The position numbers were made by a program, and so were the translations under genes. A DNA stretch of 64,000 bases from Gammaproteobacteria bacterium (lineage in GTDB: Bacteria; Pseudomonadota; Gammaproteobacteria; Pseudomonadales; Pseudohongiellaceae), in the NCBI GenBank assembly GCA_029253585.1, contig JAQWZF010000023.1:1-64000 (forward strand), given 5' to 3'. Shown here piece after piece: positions 39,533-48,626 of the stretch (within the stretch, counting starts at the first letter, position 1; every line of letters starts with the position of its first letter). A model generated the notes under the pieces. It saw nothing but the letters and a program-made list of their open reading frames with translations, ran no database searches and was not told the origin of the DNA.

Positions 39533-40081
39533 GTGAAAATTCTTAAGATCGTGCTGCAGATGCTTGGATTCGTTGTGCTGCTTGGTGCAGTAACGATAGG
39601 CACGCTTCGCGTCCAGCGCAGTAGTGGTGATGGTGCCACGGTAGTTTTCCCTGGTGGCGAGATGATTGCAGGAGAGCTACACACCGGGCCCGAGCCAGAC
39701 TGGAGCTTCACCGATGACATCTTTACTATCGAGTTACAGCTAAACGACCCGATGGCCACACGCCGCATTTTTATACTCGAGAGCGAGGGCAAGATTTACG
39801 TGGTCTCAGGCTACATGAAGTCCTTTCTCGGTAAGGTTTGGAAGGAATGGGCGTTTGACGCGGACGCAGGCAATGATGAAGGCGTGTTGCGCGTCAACAA
39901 TGTACGCTACCCCAGAAAGCTTGTTCGGATTGAGGAAGGTGATGTGCTGAATGGAGTGGCTGCTAAATTGTTAGCCAAGTACAGCGGCGTGCCCACGCCA
40001 GTGGCGGCCGAAGCAATCGCCACCGCCAGAGCAGACATCGAAGACGGTAGCAGCTGGATATTCGAGCTCGCCCCTCGCTAG
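39533..40081 (+). CDS. Membrane-anchored split-barrel-like hypothetical protein
   Basis: N-terminal TM; EGKIYVVSGYMKSFLGKVWKEWAFDADAGNDEGVLRVNNVRYPRKLVRIEEGD. Confidence 0.6.
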   Translation: MKILKIVLQMLGFVVLLGAVTIGTLRVQRSSGDGATVVFPGGEMIAGELHTGPEPDWSFTDDIFTIELQLNDPMATRRIFILESEGKIYVVSGYMKSFLGKVWKEWAFDADAGNDEGVLRVNNVRYPRKLVRIEEGDVLNGVAAKLLAKYSGVPTPVAAEAIATARADIEDGSSWIFELAPR

Positions 40082-40097
40082 ACTAAAGGAAGCCATC

Positions 40098-40232
40098 ATG
40101 ACACTAAGAAACTATCTTATTCTTTGCGCCGCCGGATCAGTACTAACTGTTCTGATTCTTTTGCTTGTTCCCAGCGTGGGCGAATCTATCGAGGCCTTTC
40201 TAATCGCCTTTCTCTCCACGAATGCGAACTAA
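40098..40232 (+). CDS. 44-aa small membrane protein
   Basis: ATG preceded by aaagga at about 8 bp; MTLRNYLILCAAGSVLTVLILLLVPSVGESIEAFLIAFLSTNAN; below ORF-track cutoff. Confidence 0.5.
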   Translation: MTLRNYLILCAAGSVLTVLILLLVPSVGESIEAFLIAFLSTNAN

Positions 40233-40476
40233 GCTGGCCCATTAACATATGGGCTTTACTCTTTTTGCTAGAACTCTGCGAGCCTAGACGTGTTTACGAA
40301 AAAAGGACGTTGCTCACCACTGACTCTCTTTTTGCCAACCTCACTATCGTCTAGAGAATACTGCACTTCTTGGCTGGCCCGATATTTCTGATTCATTGTA
40401 TTGACAGGATATAGCCACTAGATGCTGTAATGGACATCGCTTCGCTCTTTACTCTAAGTTCTCAAAGGAACTCTCT

Positions 40477-41781
40477 ATGTCTCGCTTAACTTCTAACGCC
40501 GCTATTTTATTTATTGCAATAAGCTGGCAAATTCCAACTTTTGCCCAGCTTGATAGTACTGAACAAGCAATGGTCGAGTTTATCGATAACAGCAACACCG
40601 CCGCTGAAGAACTACTTATCGAAAGCGTAAACATCAACAGTGGCACCATGAACTTTGCTGGTGTACGCAGGGTCGGCGAGCTGCTTATGCCCCACTTCGA
40701 TGCGATTGGGTTTGAGACACGCTGGGAAGATGGCGCGGGCTTCGATCGTGCCGGCCACCTGATCGCCGAGATACGTGGCGAAGGTGACGGGCCCAAGCTT
40801 CTATTGATAGGACATCTAGATACCGTATTTGAACCCAGCAATCCCTTTCAGCGCTTCGAGCGCATCGATACTGAGCGAGCCACCGGCCCAGGTATCACCG
40901 ACATGAAGGGTGGCAACCTCATCATGCTGCAGGCGCTGCGCGCTCTCAACGCATCCGGCCAGTTACAAGATATGGACATTACTGTGGTGCTTACCGGTGA
41001 TGAAGAACTGAGCGGTAGCCCACTTTCATTGAGCAAGAAGGCACTCATCGATGCCGCCGAATACGCTGATATTGCTATCGGTTTTGAAGATGGCGATGGC
41101 AATCCGGCAACGGCAAACATCTCACGGCGCGGTTCTTCAGACTGGACTCTCCAAGTTAAGGGCACACCCGCGCATTCTTCACAGGTATTCCGCGAAGACA
41201 TCGGCCCGGGCGCAATTTATGAAACGGCGAGGATATTGCTGTTGTTTATGGAGAACCTGCAACAGGAAGAGAACCTCACCTTTAATCCAGGTCGCATCCT
41301 GGGTGGCAGCGAGATCACTCATGACACTCAGTCCAGCAGCGGCACTGCGTTTGGCAAAAATAATGTAGTTGCTGAAAGTGCGCTGGTAACTGGTGACCTG
41401 CGCGCGGTCTCTCTGGAGCAATTGGAGAGAGCACGCAGTACCATGCGCGAAATAGTCGCCGCCAACTTCCCCCAAACCAGCGCAGAGATTGAATTCGATG
41501 ATGGCTATCCACCCCTGGCACCTACCGAAGGCAATGCTGAATTATTGCGTGTTTACAGTGGGGCGAGCCTCGACCTTGGCTTTGGTAGTGTCGCTCCCGT
41601 CAATCCTCGCCTGGCAGGTGCAGCCGATGTCTCATTTACATCGGGGCTTGTAGACATGGCTATCGATGGTCTGGGCTTGAGCGGGTCTGGCGGACATACT
41701 ATAAACGAAACTGCGCGAATGTCCGCGTTGCCCAGTCAGAGCAAACGTGCGGCGCTGCTGATGTACCGTCTTTACAAATAG
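40477..41781 (+). CDS. M20 family metallopeptidase (glutamate carboxypeptidase-like), secreted
   Basis: LLIGHLDTVFE, GPGITDMKGGNLIMLQAL, LTGDEELSGS, GAADVSFTSG. Confidence 0.93.
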   Translation: MSRLTSNAAILFIAISWQIPTFAQLDSTEQAMVEFIDNSNTAAEELLIESVNINSGTMNFAGVRRVGELLMPHFDAIGFETRWEDGAGFDRAGHLIAEIRGEGDGPKLLLIGHLDTVFEPSNPFQRFERIDTERATGPGITDMKGGNLIMLQALRALNASGQLQDMDITVVLTGDEELSGSPLSLSKKALIDAAEYADIAIGFEDGDGNPATANISRRGSSDWTLQVKGTPAHSSQVFREDIGPGAIYETARILLLFMENLQQEENLTFNPGRILGGSEITHDTQSSSGTAFGKNNVVAESALVTGDLRAVSLEQLERARSTMREIVAANFPQTSAEIEFDDGYPPLAPTEGNAELLRVYSGASLDLGFGSVAPVNPRLAGAADVSFTSGLVDMAIDGLGLSGSGGHTINETARMSALPSQSKRAALLMYRLYK

Positions 41782-42020
41782 TTAATGGAAGCCACCTGAA
41801 TCTAGAATATTTTTGGGTGCTTCTTTTCAATAACCCCATAGCACGCTTGAATGTTGTAATTGTAGAGATTGCCTCGCCATCAATTAGTCTGATGACTACG
41901 AAGGGTGTGGCGAGAAGTCATAACAAGCGCTAAGCGATAGAGCGAAGATGCATTCATCGCGTAGAACATTGAAATTTATTGCATAATAAATTCACCGATC
42001 TAGAGACAGGAACAACACAA

Positions 42021-43604
42021 GTGAAGCTAACAGGAATACATAAAGCACTCGCAGTCCGCTTGCAAAAACCCTTGATAGTGATTGTTGTATCGCTAGAGCT
42101 CGCTGCCTGTCAATCGGGGCAGCCGTTGGATGTAGTGGAGACCACTATCGGTGACATTCAAGATGCACTAGTCGCGGGTGAAACTTCCTGCCATGCCGTG
42201 GTCTCAAGCTACCTGCAGCGTATAGAAACCTACGATCAGTCCAGCGGGATTAATGCAATCATCGTGACTAATCCCACAGCCTTAGCCAAGGCAGACGAAG
42301 TCGATCGGGCTCTGGCATCCAATGAGTCGCTTCCAGAATTATTCTGCACTCCCATAGTAGTGAAAGATAATTTCGATACCCATGACATGATAACCACGGG
42401 AGGCTCCATTACTCTCCTGGAAAGCTATCCACCGGATGACGCCTTTATGGTGCGAAAGCTTCGTGAAGCCGGGGCAATAATAATAGCGAAGACCAATATG
42501 GCTGAATGGGCATTCAGTCCTAGAGAGACCGTTTCTTCATCCTTCGGCCGAACCGCGAACGCCTACGACACTAATTTTGTTCCTGCCGGTTCTTCTGGCG
42601 GCACTGCTTCGGCAGTCGCTGCCAACTTCGCCGTCGCCGGCATGGGTAGTGATACCGGGAACTCCATAAGGGGGCCGTCTTCACATCTGGCCTTGTTTGG
42701 TATTCGCTCGACGTTAGGCTTGACCAGTAGAGATGGTGTAATACCGTTAATATTTGATCGAGATGTCGCTGGACCGATGACACGGTCTGTAGAAGACGGT
42801 GTAAAACTTTTTAATGTCGTCGCCGGCTATGATCCAAACGACAGCCTGTCGGTTCCGAATAGAAGGGAGGCTGACTATCGTGAATTTCTTAAACAAGATG
42901 GCTTGAACAGAAAGCGTATCGGCGTGTTCAGAAGGCTGATTGATCACGACACCGCCGATGCCGAGATTAAACAGCTCTTCTTCGATGCGCTCGATGACAT
43001 GCGCTCGGCTGGAGCGACGGTAGTAGATTTTGTCGCTATCGAAAATTTCGATACGCTCAATGACACCATACAATCCTGCGGCAGTTTTCGTTATGACCTC
43101 AAACAATACTTAAGTTCTCTGGATGAGCCGCCCCTGTTGGATGTGTCTACAGTGCTAGAGTCGGGTCAGTTCGCCATTGAATCCAAAGGATCTCTCGAGT
43201 TCTTCTCCCAGTTTCCACTGGATACGGCGCCAGATGAAAGGCAAGACCCCTGCCTTATCTGGCCCAATCATCCACTACGCAACCAGCTTCTTGAAAACAC
43301 AGTAAGGGCCATGGATGCCGCCAATCTAGATGCGCTCATCTATCCTACCTGGTCGAATCCTCCAGCACATATTGATAACGCTAACGAAGAGTACCTGGGG
43401 GATAACAGTCAGTTATTGGTTCCTGCTGCGGGCTTACCCGCCGTTACAGTGCCAATGGGATTCTGGCAGGACAGGCTGCCGGCGGGTATTCAGGTGGTAG
43501 GACGTCCCTATGCGGAAGGCACACTGATCGAAATAGCGTATAGCTATGAGCAGCTTACGAAACACAGAAAGCCGCCTCAGGGATTCCCTGCGCTAATCGA
43601 CTGA
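42021..43604 (+). CDS. Amidase (amidase-signature family), putative lipoprotein
   Basis: VVKDNFDTHDMITTGGS, PAGSSGGTASAVAANFAVAGMGSDTGNSIRGP; lipobox LAAC; GTG at 42021 preferred over the listed 41979. Confidence 0.92.
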   Translation: MKLTGIHKALAVRLQKPLIVIVVSLELAACQSGQPLDVVETTIGDIQDALVAGETSCHAVVSSYLQRIETYDQSSGINAIIVTNPTALAKADEVDRALASNESLPELFCTPIVVKDNFDTHDMITTGGSITLLESYPPDDAFMVRKLREAGAIIIAKTNMAEWAFSPRETVSSSFGRTANAYDTNFVPAGSSGGTASAVAANFAVAGMGSDTGNSIRGPSSHLALFGIRSTLGLTSRDGVIPLIFDRDVAGPMTRSVEDGVKLFNVVAGYDPNDSLSVPNRREADYREFLKQDGLNRKRIGVFRRLIDHDTADAEIKQLFFDALDDMRSAGATVVDFVAIENFDTLNDTIQSCGSFRYDLKQYLSSLDEPPLLDVSTVLESGQFAIESKGSLEFFSQFPLDTAPDERQDPCLIWPNHPLRNQLLENTVRAMDAANLDALIYPTWSNPPAHIDNANEEYLGDNSQLLVPAAGLPAVTVPMGFWQDRLPAGIQVVGRPYAEGTLIEIAYSYEQLTKHRKPPQGFPALID

Positions 43605-43783
43605 GCCCCTGACCATACAGGCAAGTCTTACTAAAAACTGCGCAGCCCGAATCAGAACCGATCTTTGAATATTGAGAAGGCCTATTTCATACTGACACCG
43701 CATCAATTCGCAGCACAACGGCGGCGTTCGCAGGGCGAGGGCTTGTCTGCTATGATCGGCGCCCCTCAATAGTTGGCACTAGA

Positions 43784-45166
43784 ATGGATTCCATAGCGTT
43801 TACAGTACTGACACTTCGCCCCGAGCTGCTTACCAGCATAGCGGCGCTTGCCTATGCAGAGATGACTCCCGTGCAGGCGCAGACGCTGCCGCATCTATTG
43901 CAAGGCAAAGACCTTATCGCGCAGGCGAAGACCGGTAGCGGCAAAACGGCGGCGTTTGCAATCGGGCTACTCAATAAGCTCGACTCTCAATCCTTTAGCA
44001 CCCAGGCGCTGGTGTTGTGTCCCACGCGCGAATTAGCCGAGCAGGTAGCCGCGGAGATTCGTCGGCTTGCCAACGCGATTCCTAATATTAAACTGCTCAT
44101 TCTTTGTGGCGGCAAACCCATGGGGCCACAACTAGCCTCCCTGCGCCGCGACCCGCATATCGTGGTAGGAACCCCGGGGCGTGTTCTGAAGCATCTAGAG
44201 AAGAGCACCTTGCACCTCGACGCTACCCAGACGCTAGTGCTGGATGAGGCCGACCGCATGTTAGACATGGGCTTTCATGACGACATTATGCAGATTATCG
44301 CCAAGACTCCCGTCTCCAGACAAACACTCTTATTCTCGGCAACCTATCCTGATGGCATCGAGAAGGTCAGCCGCGCCGTGCAGCGCGATCCTGTTGATAT
44401 TCGAGTCGAGAGCAAGCAAGACACCCCTGACATCGAACAGCTATTCTTCGAAGTTACCAAGCATGAGCGCGTCGAGGTGCTACTACAAGTCATTGTCCAT
44501 TATCAGCCAGAATCGAGTCTGATTTTCTGCAACACCAAGTTGCAGTGCGATCAGCTATTGAAAGAACTGCGTCAACATGATCTGCAAGCGCTCGCTCTGC
44601 ATGGCGACCTGGAACAATTCGAGCGCGACCAGGTGCTCGCCCAATTTTCCGGAAAAAGCAGTTCGATTCTTATCGCCACCGACGTCGCCGCTCGCGGTCT
44701 CGATGTGAAGGAGTTGGCCGCCGTTATCAATTTCGAACTCAGTCGTGACCCAGAAGTACATATTCATCGCATAGGTCGTACGGCTAGGGCGGGAAAAAAG
44801 GGACTGGCGGTAAGCTTGTTCACAGAGTCGGAAAAACGCCGGCTGAAAGAAATCGAAAAGTACCAGGGCAGCGCTGCAGCTATAGGTAATACCGCAATTC
44901 TAAAAGTACCCAAGAATTTTAAGCTCTATCCACCCATGGTGACAATCTTTATAAACGGTGGACGCAAGGATAAGGTCAGAGCGGGAGACTTACTGGGTGC
45001 ATTGACCGCGAACGCTGGCATTAGTGGCGAACAGATAGGCAAGATCACTCTTTTCGACAAGGTCGCCTATGTCGCCGTCGATCAGAGCATCGCCAAGCTG
45101 GCCGTTGCGACTCTTGCCGACGGTAAGATAAAGGGAAGAAAATTCCGGGCTCGATTATTACGCTAG
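43784..45166 (+). CDS. dbpA: ATP-dependent RNA helicase DbpA
   Basis: DEAD-box core (AKTGSGKTAAF, LDEADRML, SATYP, HRIGRTARAGKKGLA) plus C-terminal DbpA RNA-binding domain. Confidence 0.95.
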   Translation: MDSIAFTVLTLRPELLTSIAALAYAEMTPVQAQTLPHLLQGKDLIAQAKTGSGKTAAFAIGLLNKLDSQSFSTQALVLCPTRELAEQVAAEIRRLANAIPNIKLLILCGGKPMGPQLASLRRDPHIVVGTPGRVLKHLEKSTLHLDATQTLVLDEADRMLDMGFHDDIMQIIAKTPVSRQTLLFSATYPDGIEKVSRAVQRDPVDIRVESKQDTPDIEQLFFEVTKHERVEVLLQVIVHYQPESSLIFCNTKLQCDQLLKELRQHDLQALALHGDLEQFERDQVLAQFSGKSSSILIATDVAARGLDVKELAAVINFELSRDPEVHIHRIGRTARAGKKGLAVSLFTESEKRRLKEIEKYQGSAAAIGNTAILKVPKNFKLYPPMVTIFINGGRKDKVRAGDLLGALTANAGISGEQIGKITLFDKVAYVAVDQSIAKLAVATLADGKIKGRKFRARLLR

Positions 45167-45173
45167 TAGACAT

Positions 45174-45218
45174 TAAAGGGGTCGGAGGGATCTAAATCAA
45201 ATCTCTCCGACCCCTTTA
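45174..45218. repeat. Palindromic repeat family copy 3 (diverged)
   Basis: taaaggggtcggagggatctaaatcaaatctctccgacccctttaa; additional half arm acccctttaac near 45227-45237. Confidence 0.92.
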
Positions 45219-45240
45219 ATACCCGAACCCCTTTAACTTT

Positions 45241-45969
45241 TTACCAGGGTACTGGCTGCCCATCCCAGTCGAAGAATTCTTGCTCAGTGTCCGGCTCCAG
45301 TGTCCTCAGCAATCCCAGCAGCGCCTTCGCAACAAACTCGGGTGTAAATAACTTTCCTTCGGGCACTGATCTCTGGAAGGGCTTCGATAGCCTCGTGTCT
45401 GTAGTTCCTGGATGGAAGGCGATGAGTTTTACATTGGTTGCACGCCGGCGCAGCTCAATTGACGCCGTCTTGATCAGCATGTTCAACGCCGCCTTGGAGG
45501 CGCGATAGGAATACCAGCCACCAGTCCTGTTGTCTTCGATGCTACCTACTCTCGCGCTGAGTATGGCAACCCTACAAGTATTTTTACTCTTCAAAAGCGG
45601 CGCGAGGTTGGCCAGCCAGAGAAGAGGAATAACAGTGTTCACATCCAGTATCTCTCGCATCGACGAGGCTGAAATATCTTCCAGTCGTTTCTCTGGCGAA
45701 ATTTCGTCAGTGTGCAATATGCCGTTGCATATGATTAGTCGAGTAATCGAGCCCTTACTGGGCACTAACTCTGTGCAGACTTCCTCGATAGATTCTTCAG
45801 AATGGTCGCTGCGCAGATAGCTGACCTTGTCGCTGTGATCTGCGTGCCTCGAGGAAGCAGCCCTGCCTACCGCTACTATTCGATCGACAGACTCGTCCCT
45901 GGCAAGTTCATTGATTAAGCTGCCTCCGATCGAGCTTCCTGCGCCGATAACTATCGCAATATTTACCAC
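45241..45969 (-). CDS. Short-chain dehydrogenase/reductase (CsgA-like)
   Basis: GAGSSIGGSLINELA; YSYRASKAALNML. Confidence 0.92.
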   Translation of the reverse strand: MVNIAIVIGAGSSIGGSLINELARDESVDRIVAVGRAASSRHADHSDKVSYLRSDHSEESIEEVCTELVPSKGSITRLIICNGILHTDEISPEKRLEDISASSMREILDVNTVIPLLWLANLAPLLKSKNTCRVAILSARVGSIEDNRTGGWYSYRASKAALNMLIKTASIELRRRATNVKLIAFHPGTTDTRLSKPFQRSVPEGKLFTPEFVAKALLGLLRTLEPDTEQEFFDWDGQPVPW

Positions 45970-46016
45970 ACTATTACCTCGAGAAGGACTGTCGTTTAGC
46001 GATCAAAAGCAATTAC

Positions 46017-46056
46017 AGGGGTCGGAGGGATTAAAATTAAATCCCTCCGACCCCTT
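46017..46056. repeat. Palindromic repeat family copy 4
   Basis: aggggtcggagggattaaaattaaatccctccgacccct. Confidence 0.95.
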
Positions 46057-46065
46057 TACTTGGCT

Positions 46066-46452
46066 TCAACTTTCCAACTGACAACTGCTGCAACGCCGCT
46101 TGCCTGTAACAAGATAGGATATCAGCGAACGATTCTTAGCAAAGAACAGATAGCCGAGATCGGCGAACCAGCGAACCACCGGCCAACGAAGAATCCTTAG
46201 CCAGCGCTTTTCGCCCACCAGTTCCCATACTTTACAATTAGCATCGAGACCGTAGAGCATAGATCCATCGTCTTGCTGACCCTGCAGAATACTATTGGCT
46301 TGTACCTTGTCTACATGGGGGTACAGGTTATCGAAATCGGCGCGATGGATATTTACCAATTCTAATAGATTAGAGCGATCTAGCTCGTGCAGCTGCTGCA
46401 TCTCAGCTGAGCACAGCGGGCAGTGACCGTCGTAAAAGAGCGTAAACTTCAT
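46066..46452 (-). CDS. DCC (DUF393) thiol-disulfide oxidoreductase family protein
   Basis: LFYDGHCPLCSAEMQQLHELD... Confidence 0.88.
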   Translation of the reverse strand: MKFTLFYDGHCPLCSAEMQQLHELDRSNLLELVNIHRADFDNLYPHVDKVQANSILQGQQDDGSMLYGLDANCKVWELVGEKRWLRILRWPVVRWFADLGYLFFAKNRSLISYLVTGKRRCSSCQLES

Positions 46453-46869
46453 TCTGAGTCCATCATCTGAGGCTGCGATAGCGCCTCAATCGTGAATGAG
46501 AAACAATCTGTAAAGCATAGGTAAAAATTTATCATGGGCTTTACTGAGTATAAACACTACGCCGTATTTGAATACTTTAGATCACAGCTATAGCCTTATG
46601 CGACTCACAACGTTCTTGAACTGCATGTAATGTGATTAGCAAATCGCCCCGGCACTACCCCAGATTCATTAGCTACGGGCACGCGTATTCGCCCTCATAT
46701 TGTGGGCACTGAACCAGTTGCCGATATCTAACGTAAATTCGTTATAAGCAAACCCACCGGAAGAGCTTCGGCCTTCTTACCTACGATTAGCCTTGATTGC
46801 CCTAAATCGGGCATCAGTGTTAGAAGAATAACACTGAAACAGGAAACAAAGAGATTGACTGCAGATCAA

Positions 46870-46897
46870 GGTCGAAACATTTTGGTCGAAACATTTT
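46870..46897. repeat. Exact 14-bp tandem duplication (ggtcgaaacatttt x2)
   Basis: ggtcgaaacattttggtcgaaacattttggtcac at the 5' end of the following CDS. Confidence 0.95.
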
Positions 46898-47774
46898 GGT
46901 CACAGGCGCCTCCGGCATGATTGGGAGCGCTCTGCGCGATAGACTGACTGCCGATGGCTATCACGTATACAGTTTAGAGAGGGATTCTCTGGACGCGCCG
47001 TTTCGTTATCTAAAAGACCTAGATCGCGTGATTCTCGATCCCGCGCTACCGCTTTTTGCGGTCATCAATCTTGCAGGACCAAGTATTGCCGACCAACGTT
47101 GGAGCCCGGCGCGCAAGGAATACATTCTGCAAAGCAGGATGCGTTTGACTGCCGCTCTAGCTGACGCCCTATCCAAGGCAAAGAGAAAGCCGGAATTATT
47201 CCTGTCCGCGTCTGCCGTAGGCTTCTATGGTGAGGGAGGCGACAACATCGCCGACGAAGACAGCCCCGCAGGCACTGACTTTCTTGCAGAAGTCGGCCAG
47301 CAATGGGAGGACGCAACCGCAGCAGCCGAGCAAGCAGGCATCAATACTATACACCTTCGCTTCGGCGTCGTGCTTAGCCCTCAGGGCGGCATGTTGAAAC
47401 AACTTCTACTGCCCTTCAAATTAGGCCTGGGCGGACCCGTTGGAAACGGCTCACAATATATGAGCTGGATTAGCATTGTCGATGTGTTAGAAATAATCTG
47501 TTTCTTGCTCGATAAGAAGCCATCGGTTAACGCCTTGAATCTCGTCGCCGAAGAACCGATCACGAATGCACAGTTCGGCGCAGAACTGGCCAAGAAGCTG
47601 CATCGACCAAACTTCCTCCCGCTTCCCACGGCTGTAGTAAAGATACTCTTCGGGGAAATGGGAAAGGTTCTATTGCTTGGGAACTCCAAAGTAAAGTCTT
47701 CCAGGCTATCGCAGCTTGGAATTGAACTGCGCAATCCGACGCTAGCCTCGGCACTCGATTCGATTCTAGACTAG
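46896..47774 (+). CDS. TIGR01777-type epimerase (YfcH-like SDR)
   Basis: ILVTGASGMIGSALRDRL, INLAGPSIADQRWSPARKEYILQSR, SASAVGFYG; TTG start at duplication edge is uncertain. Confidence 0.88.
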   Translation: MVTGASGMIGSALRDRLTADGYHVYSLERDSLDAPFRYLKDLDRVILDPALPLFAVINLAGPSIADQRWSPARKEYILQSRMRLTAALADALSKAKRKPELFLSASAVGFYGEGGDNIADEDSPAGTDFLAEVGQQWEDATAAAEQAGINTIHLRFGVVLSPQGGMLKQLLLPFKLGLGGPVGNGSQYMSWISIVDVLEIICFLLDKKPSVNALNLVAEEPITNAQFGAELAKKLHRPNFLPLPTAVVKILFGEMGKVLLLGNSKVKSSRLSQLGIELRNPTLASALDSILD

Positions 47775-48052
47775 GCGCCTCGCACCTATAAAATTCGCCC
47801 AGCAGACCAGACCACAGGTCAATCTCTTATCGAAAGCCTTAGAGAGCTGAACATCGCTTAAGCATATTCTCCAAAAGAATAAGAACGTGTAATTGAGATT
47901 TTTTTTAGTTTTGTGATCCACTGTGTAACGAGCGCCGTATAAGTCAGTGAATTTGATTTTAACTTTTCATTCTATCTTATCGCCTTATTTCTACTGAGCT
48001 TCATTACACAATTTTTTCCCTTTTTTCTATCTAACTTTAATTGGAGTCTTTC

Positions 48053-48538
48053 ATGATCAATCTTAAAAGTTTTACCGTTGCCTTGCTTGCTGTATTACCA
48101 TTGGCCTTCGCTAGCGTAAGCGCCAAGGCACAAGACATCGTAGACACCGCGATCGCTGCTGGCCAGTTCGGAACGCTGGTTGCCGCAGTTCAAGCCGCCG
48201 AACTGGTAGACGTACTCAAAGGCGACGGCCCTTTTACTGTTTTTGCCCCTTCAGATGAAGCATTTGCTGCCTTACCTGCGGGTACGGTAGAGAATCTACT
48301 GAAGCCGGAAAACAAAGACCAGCTCGTCGCTATTCTGACTTATCATGTGGTGCCAGGAAAAATCATGTCAGCCGATATTGCTGGCAAGACTGCCGAAGTG
48401 ACCACTGTGCAGGGAAGCGATATTTCCGTTAATGCCATGAATGGCGTCATGGTAGACAGTGCCACAGTAGTCGCAGCAGATATTGAAGCTGACAACGGTG
48501 TGATACACGTTATCGATCAGGTGGTAATGCCTAACTAA
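48053..48538 (+). CDS. Fasciclin-domain secreted protein
   Basis: [56 protein letters not shown] at 48053 preferred. Confidence 0.95.
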   Translation: MINLKSFTVALLAVLPLAFASVSAKAQDIVDTAIAAGQFGTLVAAVQAAELVDVLKGDGPFTVFAPSDEAFAALPAGTVENLLKPENKDQLVAILTYHVVPGKIMSADIAGKTAEVTTVQGSDISVNAMNGVMVDSATVVAADIEADNGVIHVIDQVVMPN

Positions 48539-48567
48539 GGTTTCCCTTAGCTAACATCGCAACATAG

Positions 48568-48595
48568 AAAAGGCCGATAATTGTCGGCCTTTTTT
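48568..48595. terminator. Intrinsic terminator
   Basis: aaaaggccga-taattg-tcggccttttt. Confidence 0.9.
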
Positions 48596-48626
48596 GCGCC
48601 TGAGTTTTACTATTTTCAAGTTTAGA

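Noticed and set aside
23689-46056. CRISPR array interpretation of the repeated GGGGTCGGAGGG units
   Set aside because: Copies are kilobases apart, palindromic and intergenic, with no spacers or cas genes.
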